A DNA stretch of 64,000 bases, taken from positions 36,254-100,253 of the forward strand of contig SLCC01000015.1 in NCBI GenBank assembly GCA_007126035.1, given 5' to 3'. Below are positions 48,141 to 58,365 of this stretch, piece after piece. The position numbers and the translations under genes were made by a program. The DNA comes from Gemmatimonadota bacterium (GTDB lineage: Bacteria; Gemmatimonadota; Gemmatimonadetes; Longimicrobiales; RSA9). The first letter of the stretch is position 1. Each line of letters starts with the position of its first letter. The notes under the pieces are model-generated. The model did no database searches, was not told where the DNA came from, and worked only from the letters and a program-made list of their open reading frames with translations.

Positions 48141-48617
48141 ATGAATAGAGCCAAGAATAGCGCTCTGGTGTTGGCGCTTGTGCTGGGGCTGGCGGGGTGC
48201 GAGAGCTTTCAGTTGATGGCTCCCGGTGATCGGCAGTCGAGTGATGTCCTCGTGTCGGGCCAGGTACGGGTCATGTTGAAGCTGGATCGAACGGAGTTGA
48301 CGCCACCGGGGGTGATCCTGGCGATGCTCCGCTACGAGAACCTGGGCGCCAGCTCCGTGGAGATAACGAGCGGTTACGGTTGCCTGTCCTTTGCGGGCGT
48401 GTACCGGGGCGAGGAGCGGATCCCGTTCCCCTCCACGGACTATTACTGCACCACGGCGGTCACCAAGCGCGAATTGGCACCCGGCCAGCAGATCGGTATG
48501 GACTGGCCACTCCACATCGGTGAACACGGGGTGGACCTTGGCCCGGGGCAGTACCGGTTCGTGGCGCAGCTGAACACCCACGCCGAGGACCTGGATGTGA
48601 AGTTCGTAGTGCGTTGA
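48141..48617 (+). CDS. Predicted lipoprotein (BsuPI-like beta domain possible)
   Basis: LVLGLAGCES lipobox; beta-rich C-terminus. Confidence 0.55.
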   Translation: MNRAKNSALVLALVLGLAGCESFQLMAPGDRQSSDVLVSGQVRVMLKLDRTELTPPGVILAMLRYENLGASSVEITSGYGCLSFAGVYRGEERIPFPSTDYYCTTAVTKRELAPGQQIGMDWPLHIGEHGVDLGPGQYRFVAQLNTHAEDLDVKFVVR

Positions 48618-48632
48618 CCCCGTGGGGTCGTC

Positions 48633-49451
48633 CTACCTCTGGCAGCTTGGGCAGTAGAACGCCGACCGGTTGGTGAGCACCTTCCGTTTGATGGCCGTCC
48701 CGCACCGGGTGCAGGGGCGGCCTTCCCGTCCGTAGACCTGGAGCAGCGGCTCGAAGCCGCCTCGTTCGCCGGCCGCGTCCCGGTAGTCGGAGAAGGTGGT
48801 GCCGCGATTGGCGATGGCTTCCTCCAACACGTCCCGGATCCCGTTACGGAGGCTGGTCGCTTCGGCGCGGGTGACCCGGTTGGCCCGGCGGGTGGGCCGG
48901 ATCCCGGCGCGAAAGAGGGCTTCCAGGGCGTAGATGTTGCCCACGCCGGCCACTTTCGACTGGTCCAGGAGGAAGTTCCGGATCGGGGTCCGCGACCGCC
49001 TGGTCATGTCCCGGAGGGCGTCGGCGGTGAAGTCGTCGGCCAGGGGCTCGAGGCCCAGCTCCGCGTCGCGGGCGGGCCACTCCTCCGGCTCGAACAGCTC
49101 CAGGAGTCCGAACCTGCGGACGTCGTCGTAGAGGAGGGAGCGCCCGTCCTGGAGCAGGAGCCTGACGGCGACGTGGCGACAGTCGGCGGCCCCTGGCGCG
49201 TCGCTGAGCACCAGTCGGCCGGTCATCCCCAGGTTCACCAGCAGGCGGCCTTCGTCCTGGAACGCGATGACCACGTTCTTGCCGCGGCGTCCGACACCGG
49301 CGACTACGCGGCCCGGGAGCGCATCGCCGAACCCTGTGCCGGGGCGGCCGAGGACGTCCTCGTGGTGGACGTCCACGGCCGTGACCTTCGCTTCCTGGAG
49401 CCGGGGGTGCAGGTCCCGGGCGATGGTCTCGGCTTCAGGGAGCTCGGGCAC
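48633..49451 (-). CDS. mutM: Formamidopyrimidine-DNA glycosylase
   Basis: MPELPEAETIARDL; C-terminal CTRCGTAIKRKVLTNRSAFYCPSCQR zinc finger. Confidence 0.95.
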   Translation of the reverse strand: MPELPEAETIARDLHPRLQEAKVTAVDVHHEDVLGRPGTGFGDALPGRVVAGVGRRGKNVVIAFQDEGRLLVNLGMTGRLVLSDAPGAADCRHVAVRLLLQDGRSLLYDDVRRFGLLELFEPEEWPARDAELGLEPLADDFTADALRDMTRRSRTPIRNFLLDQSKVAGVGNIYALEALFRAGIRPTRRANRVTRAEATSLRNGIRDVLEEAIANRGTTFSDYRDAAGERGGFEPLLQVYGREGRPCTRCGTAIKRKVLTNRSAFYCPSCQR

Positions 49452-49457
49452 GGCGGC

Positions 49458-50738
49458 TCAGCCCACGCGCTCCAGCTCGCGCCAGCCGATGTCATTGCGG
49501 AAGTAGCGGCCTTCGAACTGGACCTGCTCCGCCCCCTGGCGACTGTGCCGGGCCGCCTCGTCAATGGTTCCGCCCACGCCGGTGACGGCCAGCACGCGGC
49601 CGCCGGCTGTGACGAGGCGACCTGAGTCGCGCGCCGTGCCGGCGTGGAAGACCAGGGTCCGCGGGTCGCCCTCGATGCCCGGTGGGATGGCGATGGGCTT
49701 CCCCTTCTCGTAGTCGCCTGGATAGCCTTCGGCCGCCAGGACGGTGGTGACGGCGGCCCCCTGATCCCAGTCCAGGCGACCGCCGCGGATGGAGCCGCCG
49801 CGCGCTATCTCGATCACGGGGTCCAGGAGCGACGAATCCAGGAGGGGCAGCACCGCCTGGGTCTCCGGGTCGCCGAACCGGCAGTTGAACTCCACCACCC
49901 TGGGCCCCGCGTCGGTGAGCATGACGCCGGCGTAGAGCAGGCCGCGGAAGGGCCGCTTGCGCCGGCGCATCTCGTCGAGGGTGGGCAGCAGGATCGTCTC
50001 CTGGATCGTCTCCATGAGTTCGGGAGTGGCGATGGAGACGGGCAGGTAGGCGCCCATGCCTCCGGTGTTCGGACCCGTATCGCCCTCGCCGATGCGCTTG
50101 TGGTCCTGGGATGCGGGCATGACCAGCACGTCACGGCCGTCGGTCAGTGCGAAGACCGACAGCTCTTCGCCGCGCATCCGCTCCTCGATGACCACCTGCA
50201 GGCCGGCCGTCCCGAAGTCGTGGGCCTGGAGCATGCGGCGAGCGGCGCGGATGGCCTCCTCCTCCGTTTCGCAGACGATGGCGCCCTTGCCCGCGGCCAG
50301 CCCGGAGGCCTTCACCACGATGGGCGCGCCCTGCTCCCTGATATAGGCCTCGGCCTGGGCTATGTCCTGGAAAACCCGATAGCCGGCGGTGGGCACGCGA
50401 GCAGCCTGCATCAGGTCCTTGGAGAAGGCCTTGGAGGCCTCCAGCTCGGCGGCCGCCTGGGTGGGGCCGAAGGTGGGCACGCGGCGTTGGGCCAGGGCAT
50501 CGACCAGTCCCTCGGCCAGCGGCACCTCCGGACCCACCACCACCAGGCCCATCCCCTCCGTGTCCGCCCACTGCGCCACGCCGCGCACGTCCGCCGGGTC
50601 CAGTGACACCGGCGTGGCGAAGGCGTCAGTGCCGCCGTTGCCCCTGGTGATGAAGAACCGGGCTGACGGCCGGTCCCTGTGGAGCTTCCAGAGCAGGGCG
50701 TGCTCACGCCCGCCGTTCCCAACCAGAAGTATCTTCAT
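49458..50738 (-). CDS. purD: Phosphoribosylamine-glycine ligase
   Basis: MKILLVGNGGREHALLWKL; SQDHKRIGEGDTGPNTGGMGAY. Confidence 0.97.
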   Translation of the reverse strand: MKILLVGNGGREHALLWKLHRDRPSARFFITRGNGGTDAFATPVSLDPADVRGVAQWADTEGMGLVVVGPEVPLAEGLVDALAQRRVPTFGPTQAAAELEASKAFSKDLMQAARVPTAGYRVFQDIAQAEAYIREQGAPIVVKASGLAAGKGAIVCETEEEAIRAARRMLQAHDFGTAGLQVVIEERMRGEELSVFALTDGRDVLVMPASQDHKRIGEGDTGPNTGGMGAYLPVSIATPELMETIQETILLPTLDEMRRRKRPFRGLLYAGVMLTDAGPRVVEFNCRFGDPETQAVLPLLDSSLLDPVIEIARGGSIRGGRLDWDQGAAVTTVLAAEGYPGDYEKGKPIAIPPGIEGDPRTLVFHAGTARDSGRLVTAGGRVLAVTGVGGTIDEAARHSRQGAEQVQFEGRYFRNDIGWRELERVG

Positions 50739-50748
50739 CTCTCGGGTC

Positions 50749-51741
50749 TCAACGGTTTCGGAGTGTCTCCGCGAATGCCTGCCGCATCTTCTCGGCCGCG
50801 TCCAGCGCCCCTGTGGCCAGTTGGTTGAAGAAGTCCTTCGCCTCCTCGGTGTAGGACCTGCTGGCGGCCTCGAGGTCGTCCAGGTAGGGCCTGCGCGGGT
50901 CGCCGCGGCGCTGGTACTCGCCGCGCAGGATGCGGTCGTAGTCGCCGGCCTCGACCCAGTCCCTCAATTCCGCCGCCCGCAGCGTATGGAACGGGTGAGT
51001 CGCGCCCAGCAGGTTCAACACCTTGAAGACCGTGTCCGCCACGTCGCCGCTTTCCCGGTACTCGTCGGCCTGGGCCAGGAACTCGTTCAGGTCCGTCTCA
51101 TCGGGCCGACCGCCGCCGGCCATCTTCATGGATGTGGCCAGGGCCACCTGGGGGTCCTGGCAGGCCAGGAGCCCTGCCCGATCGGAGCTCAGCTCGCTCT
51201 TGCGGTACCATTCCAGGAGGCCCACCAGCACCGCCCTGGCGGCCAGCCCCACGATGGGATGGCCCATGTTGGCCAGTTGGATCAGGATGACCATCATGGT
51301 CCGGTAGAGCACGTGCCCGCTCATGACGTGGCCCAGCTCGTGGCCCATGAGGAAGACCAGCTCCCGGTCGTCCAGCAGTCTGAGGGCTCCGCTGTTGAGG
51401 ACGATGAACGGCCGTTCCATGCCGTAGGCGCCGGCATTGACCATGGGCGTCTGGGACACGAACAGCGGGTAGTGCTCAGGCGCGTCCATGGTCTCCAGTA
51501 CTTCCAGGTACCGGGCGTGCACGGACGGGAACTGCTTCTCGGACACGCGGACGGCGTTGGCCTGGAAGGCCAGCCTGATGGGCTTCTCGCCGAAGATGCC
51601 GAAGACCGTTCTGAGGACCTCATCGAAGACTGGAAGCCGCCGGAGCGCCGCCAGTGCGGCCCGGTCCGCCGGGTGCTCCCAGCTCTCCGCGTCGATGCCC
51701 GTCAGGATCGCGCGGTCTCGCTGGATCTCGTTGCTGGTCAT
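50749..51741 (-). CDS. M48-family metallopeptidase
   Basis: FLMGHELGHVMSGHV HExxH-type motif (HELGH). Confidence 0.85.
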   Translation of the reverse strand: MTSNEIQRDRAILTGIDAESWEHPADRAALAALRRLPVFDEVLRTVFGIFGEKPIRLAFQANAVRVSEKQFPSVHARYLEVLETMDAPEHYPLFVSQTPMVNAGAYGMERPFIVLNSGALRLLDDRELVFLMGHELGHVMSGHVLYRTMMVILIQLANMGHPIVGLAARAVLVGLLEWYRKSELSSDRAGLLACQDPQVALATSMKMAGGGRPDETDLNEFLAQADEYRESGDVADTVFKVLNLLGATHPFHTLRAAELRDWVEAGDYDRILRGEYQRRGDPRRPYLDDLEAASRSYTEEAKDFFNQLATGALDAAEKMRQAFAETLRNR

Positions 51742-51800
51742 TGGTCAGAGCCTCCTGTGATGGATGAGGGCCCCTACGAGTCGCGGTCGCCGACGGTTTC

Positions 51801-52961
51801 TCAGGGAGCGGCGTCCAGGGCGCCGGCGACGTCGGCGATCAGATCCTCCACATCCTCGATGCCCGCGGACAGGCGGACCAGCCCGTCGGTGATGCCCATG
51901 GCGGCCCTGTGCTCCGGGTCCACGGCGGCGTGGGTCTGGGTGGCGGGATGGCCGATGAGGCTCTCGACCCCGCCCAGGCTCTCGGCCAGCGCGAAGATGC
52001 GGGTGCCTTCCACCACCGCCCGCGCCCGCTCCAGCGAGCCGACCTCGATGCTGATCATGCCGCTGAACCCGGTCATCTGCCGTGTCGCCAGCTCGTGTTG
52101 GGGGTGCGACGGGAGGCCCGGGTAGTTGATCGCCACCACCTTGGGGTGCCCGCTCAGGAACTCGGCCAGGGCCTGGCCGTTCCGGTTGTGGGCTTCCATC
52201 CGTACCGCCAACGTCTTGGTGCCCCGCAGCGTGAGCCAGGCGTCCATGGGGCCTGGAATGCCGCCTGTGGCCTTCTGCATGTAGTACAGGTGCTCGGCCC
52301 AGTCGTCGTCGTCGGTCACGACCATACCGCCCACCACGTCGCTGTGCCCGTTCATGTATTTGGTGGTGGAATGCACCACCAGGTCGATCCCGAGCTCCAG
52401 GGGGCGCTGGTTGTACGGCGTGGCGAACGTGTTGTCCACGCAGGTGGGGATGCCCGCCTGACGCCCGATCTCCGCCGCTGCCGCCAGGTCGGTGATCCGC
52501 ATCATCGGGTTGGTCGGAGTCTCCAGGTAGATGAGCCGGGTGTCGGTGCGGATCGCCTTGCGGATCAGTTCCGGGTCCCGACCGTCCACGTAGGTGAACT
52601 CGATGCCGAGTCGCCCCAGCACGGTGTTGAACATACGCGGTGTGCCGCCGTACGTGTTCTCCTCGCTCACCACGTGGTCGCCGGCGGACAGTCTCTTGAC
52701 CACTGCCTCGATGGCGGCCAGGCCACTGCCGAAGGCGGCACCGTAGCGCCCGCCCTCCAGGGCTGCCACATTCGCCTGCAACGCGTCCCGGGTGGGGTTG
52801 GTCACCCGGGCGTACTCGTAGCCGGCCACCGGCTCGCCCAGCGCCGGCTGGACGTAGGTCGAGGTCTGGTAGACCGGCGGCATGATGGCACCGGTGCTGG
52901 GGTCCGGCCGCTGGCCGGCATGGATGGCGCGGGTGGCGAAGCGGTAGTCTCGATCGTTCAT
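51801..52961 (-). CDS. Cystathionine gamma-synthase/lyase family PLP enzyme
   Basis: ATRAIHAGQRPDPSTGAIMPPVYQTSTY; VVHSTTKYMNGHSDVVGG PLP lysine. Confidence 0.92.
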   Translation of the reverse strand: MNDRDYRFATRAIHAGQRPDPSTGAIMPPVYQTSTYVQPALGEPVAGYEYARVTNPTRDALQANVAALEGGRYGAAFGSGLAAIEAVVKRLSAGDHVVSEENTYGGTPRMFNTVLGRLGIEFTYVDGRDPELIRKAIRTDTRLIYLETPTNPMMRITDLAAAAEIGRQAGIPTCVDNTFATPYNQRPLELGIDLVVHSTTKYMNGHSDVVGGMVVTDDDDWAEHLYYMQKATGGIPGPMDAWLTLRGTKTLAVRMEAHNRNGQALAEFLSGHPKVVAINYPGLPSHPQHELATRQMTGFSGMISIEVGSLERARAVVEGTRIFALAESLGGVESLIGHPATQTHAAVDPEHRAAMGITDGLVRLSAGIEDVEDLIADVAGALDAAP

Positions 52962-53087
52962 TGACGGCAGTGGGTAGCGAGTCTTGTCGTGCATGCAGTG
53001 GAACAGGCCACGGAACATAGGAGGCGGCGGTTCACGCGGCCAGCGTTGCGCCGGATCCGGATGTTCCGCTGTCGGGAGAGGGGGAAG

Positions 53088-53888
53088 ATGTCGCCCAGCT
53101 TGAACAACAGGGAAGTGACAGCCGACGACGCGTCGCCGGACCGGTGGATGGCGGTGCTGCACGGGATCTTCGGTGCGGGCCGCAACTGGGCCATGGTAGC
53201 CAGGTCCATCGTCCGGTCCCGGCCGGAGTGGGGTCTCCTCCTTGTGGACCTGCGCCAGCACGCAGGGTCTCGCGGCTTCGATCCGCCGCACACCCTGTTC
53301 CGGACCGCGTCGGACCTGGACACACTACCGCCGGACCGGCCATTGACAGCGGTCATGGGCCATTCCTTCGGCGGCAAGGTAGCCCTGCTCCGGGGTCACG
53401 ACGACCCCGGATTGGAGCAGGTATGGGTCATCGACTCCACGCCCGACGTGGGCAAGCCCTGGGGCGGCCCCTGGTCGCTGCTGAGCCTGCTCCGGGAGCT
53501 GCCCGACCGCTTCGACCGCCGGTCTGAGGCGGTAACGGCGCTCCAGGCCCGGGGAGTGGGGGAGGGCATTGCCCGATGGATGGCGACGAACCTGGAGTGG
53601 CGCGACGATGCCTTCCGCTGGCGACTGGACCTGGACGACATGGAGGCCATGCTCCTGGAGTTCTACCGCACTGACCTGTGGCCGCTGGTGGAGGTGCCCA
53701 GGCCCGGGTTGACCATCCACTTCGTCCGGGCCACCGGCTCGGCCGTGCTCGGCGCCGACGCGCTGGGCAGGATCCGGGCGGCAGGAGAGGAGACGGGACG
53801 GGTCTTCCTCCACGAGGTCCAGGGCAACCACTGGCTCAACGCGGACAACCCGGACGCGCTGGTGGAGCTGCTGGTCGCCAATCTCTGA
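53088..53888 (+). CDS. Alpha/beta hydrolase
   Basis: LHGIFGAGRNWAMVAR, VMGHSFGGKVAL nucleophile elbow. Confidence 0.88.
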   Translation: MSPSLNNREVTADDASPDRWMAVLHGIFGAGRNWAMVARSIVRSRPEWGLLLVDLRQHAGSRGFDPPHTLFRTASDLDTLPPDRPLTAVMGHSFGGKVALLRGHDDPGLEQVWVIDSTPDVGKPWGGPWSLLSLLRELPDRFDRRSEAVTALQARGVGEGIARWMATNLEWRDDAFRWRLDLDDMEAMLLEFYRTDLWPLVEVPRPGLTIHFVRATGSAVLGADALGRIRAAGEETGRVFLHEVQGNHWLNADNPDALVELLVANL

Positions 53889-54042
53889 TTGACGAGGGCC
53901 GGCAGGACCCGGTACCTTCTGTTCTGGGAAAGGGGGCCGATCGCTCCGTGGCGACGGCCTCTTTCTTCTGATCGCCCGGCCGCTGCTCCCGCGGGTGTTG
54001 GCCACTGTGCCTCCGGCACCACTAACCCTGAATCAGGACCAG

Positions 54043-55434
54043 ATGTCGTTTCAGATCCCCGAAGGCCTCATGGTCAGCGTGTCGGGCGTGCGCGGTCGGG
54101 TGGGTGAATCCCTCACCCCCGACGTGGTGACACGGTTCACCGCCGCCCTCGGCGCATACCTGCGTGATGCCAGCGCCCGGTCACCCCGCGTCGTCCTGGG
54201 CCGCGACTCCCGGACGTCCGGCCCGCTCCTGGCCCGTGCCGCGAGCGCCGCCCTGGAAGGCGTGGGCTGCCACGTCATAGACCTGGGCATGGTGCCCACG
54301 CCAACGGCGCTCCTCGCCATCAGCCACCACGACGCGGTCGGTGGAGTGATCGTCACCGCCAGTCACAACCCCGTGGAGTGGAACGCCCTCAAGCTGGCAT
54401 CCGGTCAGGCCATGTTCCTGGACGCGGAGGAGGCGCTGGCCATGCGGGCATACCTCGATCGTCCCATTCCTTGGCAGCCCTGGGACAGGATCGGGGGGCG
54501 GGAGGTGGACGAAGATGCGGCTCGTCGGCACATCGACCGGATCCTGAGCCTCCCCTACCTGGACGTTCCGGCGCTCCGGCAACGGCGGTTCGTGGTGGCG
54601 CTGGACTGTATCCGTGGCGCCGGTGCGGTTACCCTGCCGACGCTGCTGGAGGAGCTGGGTTGCCAGGTCCACGGGATCAACCTTGATCCGGACGGCCGGT
54701 TCCCCCGGCCGCCGGAACCGGTGGCCGCCAACCTGGGAGAGCTGGAGGCGGTGGTGCGCGAAGCTGGCGCCGATGTGGGCCTGGCCACTGACCCCGACGC
54801 CGACCGGCTCTCGCTCGTCGACGAGCGGGGCCGCGCTCCGGGCGAGGACTATACGCTGGCCCTGGCGGCGCGACTCGTGCTCCGGCACAGAAGTGGCCCC
54901 GTGGTGACCAACCTGTCCACCAGCCGCGTGGTCGAGGACGTGGCGGCGAATGCCGGCGTCCCGTCCCACCGTGCGGCGGTGGGCGAGATCAACGTGGCCC
55001 GGCGAATGCAGTCAGAAGGTGCTGTGGTCGGTGGCGAGGGCAATGGCGGCGTCATCCTGCCGGATGTACAGCTGACGCGTGACGCTCACGTGGCCGCGGC
55101 CCTCACACTCCAGCTCATGCTGGAAACGGGTCAGACCATGAGCGAGCTCGTGGGCGCGGCGCCACGCTACAGCATAGTGAAGGCGACGGCTCCCCGGGGC
55201 CGTGGTGACCTCGACCTGGCCTATCGACGCATCGAGGAGGCAATGGACGTCCAGGTCTCCGACCGGCAGGACGGGCTGTGGCTCGGCTGGCCTGAGGCAC
55301 GGCGTTGGTTGCATTTCCGGCCCTCGGGCACGGAGCCGATAGTGCGGCTGATAGCCGAGGCACCTGAAGAAGAAGAGGCGCGCCGCCTGGTAGAGGCGGC
55401 GCAAGCAGAACTGGATCGGCTGGAACGGGAGTAG
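54043..55434 (+). CDS. glmM: Phosphoglucosamine mutase-type phosphohexomutase
   Basis: VTASHNPVEWNALKL, DPDADRLSLVDERG, FRPSGTEPIVRLIAE; upstream of glmS. Confidence 0.9.
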   Translation: MSFQIPEGLMVSVSGVRGRVGESLTPDVVTRFTAALGAYLRDASARSPRVVLGRDSRTSGPLLARAASAALEGVGCHVIDLGMVPTPTALLAISHHDAVGGVIVTASHNPVEWNALKLASGQAMFLDAEEALAMRAYLDRPIPWQPWDRIGGREVDEDAARRHIDRILSLPYLDVPALRQRRFVVALDCIRGAGAVTLPTLLEELGCQVHGINLDPDGRFPRPPEPVAANLGELEAVVREAGADVGLATDPDADRLSLVDERGRAPGEDYTLALAARLVLRHRSGPVVTNLSTSRVVEDVAANAGVPSHRAAVGEINVARRMQSEGAVVGGEGNGGVILPDVQLTRDAHVAAALTLQLMLETGQTMSELVGAAPRYSIVKATAPRGRGDLDLAYRRIEEAMDVQVSDRQDGLWLGWPEARRWLHFRPSGTEPIVRLIAEAPEEEEARRLVEAAQAELDRLERE

Positions 55435-55436
55435 AC

Positions 55437-57269
55437 ATGTGCGGCATCGTAGGATACGTGGGGGGGCGTGAGGCCACGCCTCTGCTCATCGAGGGACTTC
55501 GTCGCCTGGAGTACAGGGGCTACGACTCGGCGGGGGGGACCATAACCGACAACGGCGGTCTGGTCACCCGTAAGGCCGTGGGCAAGATCAGGGACCTGGA
55601 GAATGCCCTCCAGCGGAACGGGTTGCCCGATTCAGCGATCGGTATAGCCCACACCCGCTGGGCCACCCACGGCGCGCCGAACGAGATCAACGCCCACCCG
55701 CACAGCGATTGCACCGGTGAGATATCCCTGGTGCACAACGGCATCATCGAGAACGCCGGCACCCTGAAGAAGAAGCTGGTGAGCCTGGGCCACGAGTTCC
55801 GGACGGAGACTGATACCGAAGTCATCGCCCACCTCATCGAGGAGACCTACGACGCCTCCCTGGAGGAGGCGGTCCGTACCGCCCTGTCCCAGATCGAGGG
55901 GGCGTACGGGCTGGCCATCATGAGCTCCCGGGAGCCGGGAACGATCATCGGGGCCCGGAACGGGAGCCCGCTCCTGGTCGGCATCGGGGATAACGACGAG
56001 TACTTCCTTGCCAGCGACATCGCCGCCGTTTTGGCCCATACCAGGGACTTCGTCTACCTGGAGGATGGCGAGATGGCGGTCCTCACCCGTGACGGCTACC
56101 AGATCTACTCCCTGAAGGGGAGCCAGATCGACAAGGACGTCACCCACGTGGACTGGGACCTGGACGCCATCGAGAAGAGCGGGTACGACCACTTCATGAT
56201 GAAGGAGATCTCCGAGCAGCCGGAGACCCTGGAGAACACCATGAGGGGCCGGCTCCTGGAGGAGGAGGGCACGGCCAAGCTGGGCGGTCTCCAGCACCTC
56301 ATGGATGAGCTGCAGGAGACCGACGACATCATCATCACCGCCTGCGGCACCTCCTGGCACGCCGCCATCATCGGCGAGTACATGCTCGAGGAGCTGGCCG
56401 GCATACCCGTGGAAGTCGAGTACGCGTCCGAGTTCCGGTACCGGAACCCGGTGATCCGGCCCGGGACCGTGGTCATGGCCATCAGCCAGTCCGGTGAGAC
56501 TGCCGACACGCTGGCCGCGGTCCGCGAGGCCAAGCGCCACGGCGCCACCGCCATGGGTATAGTGAACGTGGTAGGCTCCACCATCGCCAGGGAGACGGAT
56601 GGCGGTGTCTACATCCACGCTGGCCCCGAGATCGGCGTGGCATCCACCAAGGCCTTCACCAGCCAGGTGATCACGCTGGCCCTGGTCACCCTCCTCATGG
56701 CCCGGCAGCGGAAGATGTCGGTGATCCAGGGGCGGGAGATAGTGCAGGCCCTGAAGGCGCTGCCCGAGCAGGTTGAGCGGGTCCTCGAGCTGGACGCGCC
56801 CATCCGGGAGCTGGCGCGCACCTACAAGGACGCGGCCAACTTCCTCTACCTGGGCCGGGGCTACAACTTCCCCACAGCCCTCGAGGGCGCGCTCAAGCTG
56901 AAAGAGATCAGCTACATCCACGCCGAGGGGCTGCCCGCCGCCGAGATGAAGCACGGCCCCATCGCCCTGATCACCGAAGACATGCCCGTGGTGATCGTCG
57001 CCCCCAACGACGGGGTCTACAACAAGGTGGTCTCCAACATCGAAGAAGTGAAGGCCCGGGGCGGCCGGGTAATCGCCGTCGTCAGCGACGGGAACGTGGA
57101 GCTGGCGGAGAAGGTGGATCACCTCATCACCATTCCCGAGACCATCGACATGCTCACGCCGGTGCTGGCCACCGTCCCGCTCCAACTGCTGGCCTACCAC
57201 ATCGCGGTGTTGCGCGGCTGCAACGTGGACCAGCCGCGGAACCTGGCCAAGTCAGTGACCGTCGAATAG
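55437..57269 (+). CDS. glmS: Glutamine-fructose-6-phosphate aminotransferase (isomerizing)
   Basis: MCGIVGYVGGREATPLLIEGLRRLEYRGYDSAG; two SIS domains. Confidence 0.97.
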   Translation: MCGIVGYVGGREATPLLIEGLRRLEYRGYDSAGGTITDNGGLVTRKAVGKIRDLENALQRNGLPDSAIGIAHTRWATHGAPNEINAHPHSDCTGEISLVHNGIIENAGTLKKKLVSLGHEFRTETDTEVIAHLIEETYDASLEEAVRTALSQIEGAYGLAIMSSREPGTIIGARNGSPLLVGIGDNDEYFLASDIAAVLAHTRDFVYLEDGEMAVLTRDGYQIYSLKGSQIDKDVTHVDWDLDAIEKSGYDHFMMKEISEQPETLENTMRGRLLEEEGTAKLGGLQHLMDELQETDDIIITACGTSWHAAIIGEYMLEELAGIPVEVEYASEFRYRNPVIRPGTVVMAISQSGETADTLAAVREAKRHGATAMGIVNVVGSTIARETDGGVYIHAGPEIGVASTKAFTSQVITLALVTLLMARQRKMSVIQGREIVQALKALPEQVERVLELDAPIRELARTYKDAANFLYLGRGYNFPTALEGALKLKEISYIHAEGLPAAEMKHGPIALITEDMPVVIVAPNDGVYNKVVSNIEEVKARGGRVIAVVSDGNVELAEKVDHLITIPETIDMLTPVLATVPLQLLAYHIAVLRGCNVDQPRNLAKSVTVE

Positions 57270-57272
57270 ATC

Positions 57273-57713
57273 GTGCGGGTCGTACTCCAGCGGGTGAGTC
57301 GCGGCCAGGTCCGGGTCGACGGCCACACCGTCGGTCAGATCGGCCATGGCTATGTCCTGCTTGTGGGATTCACCCACGACGACGGCGAAGCCAGTATGGT
57401 CTGGATGGCGGACAAGATCGTGGGGCTGCGCCTGTTCCGGGATCCCGACGACAAGATGAACCTGTCTCTGGACGACGTGGATGGCTCGCTCCTGGTCGTC
57501 AGCCAGTTCACCCTCTATGGCGATACCCGCAAGGGCCGCCGGCCCAGCTTCGTAGACGCTGCCGGGCCTGACCTGGCCGTCCCCCTCTACGAACGCTTCC
57601 TCGCGCTGCTCCGGGAAAGGGTCCCGGGACGAGTGGAGAGCGGCGAGTTCGGCGCCATGATGGACGTGGAGCTGGTCAACGACGGCCCGGTAACCCTGGT
57701 CCTGGAGCGATGA
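57273..57713 (+). CDS. dtd: D-aminoacyl-tRNA deacylase
   Basis: MRVVLQRVSRGQVRVDG, VVSQFTLYGDTRKGRRPSF. Confidence 0.95.
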   Translation: MRVVLQRVSRGQVRVDGHTVGQIGHGYVLLVGFTHDDGEASMVWMADKIVGLRLFRDPDDKMNLSLDDVDGSLLVVSQFTLYGDTRKGRRPSFVDAAGPDLAVPLYERFLALLRERVPGRVESGEFGAMMDVELVNDGPVTLVLER

Positions 57714-58360
57714 CCGCACGCGACGCCGCGCCCGCCGGCCACACGGCGGCAGCACCCACCGGCCCCCCCATCGTCCTGGCCTCCCAGTCCCCCCGCCGCC
57801 GTGAGCTCCTCCAGCAGCTGGGCCTCGCCTTCCAGGTGGAGCCGGCCCGCGTGGACGAGTCGCTCCTGCCCGGGGAGGACGCCGCGGAGCACGTGCGGCG
57901 TTTGGCTCTGGAGAAGGCACGTGCCGTCGCCGCTCGCCGGCCCGAGGCCCTGGTCATAGCCGGCGATACCGCCGTGGTGCTCGACGACCAGGTCATGGCC
58001 AAGCCCCGGGACACCGAAGACGCCGTGGCCATGCTCCTTCGCCTCCAGGGCAAAACGCACCGGGTCGAGACCGGCGTGGCAGTGGCGGTGCCCGGTGGAC
58101 GCGCCCTGGCCGACGTGGTGGGGGCGGACGTCACCTTCCGCGCCTTCGACGAGGACTTCGCCCGCGCCTACGTTGCTACCGGCGAGCCCATGGACAAGGC
58201 AGGGGCGTACGGGATCCAGGGGCACGGCGCGGCGCTGGTGGAGGCGGTTGCCGGGGACTACTTCGCGGTGGTGGGGTTGCCCATCGCCCGGGTGGTGGTG
58301 ATGCTGGAGGAGGGAGGGTGGAGGTACGCGTTCGGGGGTGGGGTGAGGGAGATTGGGTGA
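57710..58360 (+). CDS. maf: Maf-type nucleoside triphosphate pyrophosphatase
   Basis: LASQSPRRRELLQQLGLAFQV, DKAGAYGIQGHGAALVE. Confidence 0.95.
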   Translation: MTARDAAPAGHTAAAPTGPPIVLASQSPRRRELLQQLGLAFQVEPARVDESLLPGEDAAEHVRRLALEKARAVAARRPEALVIAGDTAVVLDDQVMAKPRDTEDAVAMLLRLQGKTHRVETGVAVAVPGGRALADVVGADVTFRAFDEDFARAYVATGEPMDKAGAYGIQGHGAALVEAVAGDYFAVVGLPIARVVVMLEEGGWRYAFGGGVREIG

Positions 58361-58363
58361 GGG
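58334..58363 (+). other. G-quadruplex-type motif overlapping maf stop, next to repeat array A
   Basis: GGGGGTGGGGTGAGGGAGATTGGGTGAGGG. Confidence 0.6.
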
Positions 58364-58365
58364 TT

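Noticed and set aside
55632-57200. Minus-strand 522-aa ORF opposite glmS
   Set aside because: Shadow ORF of glmS.
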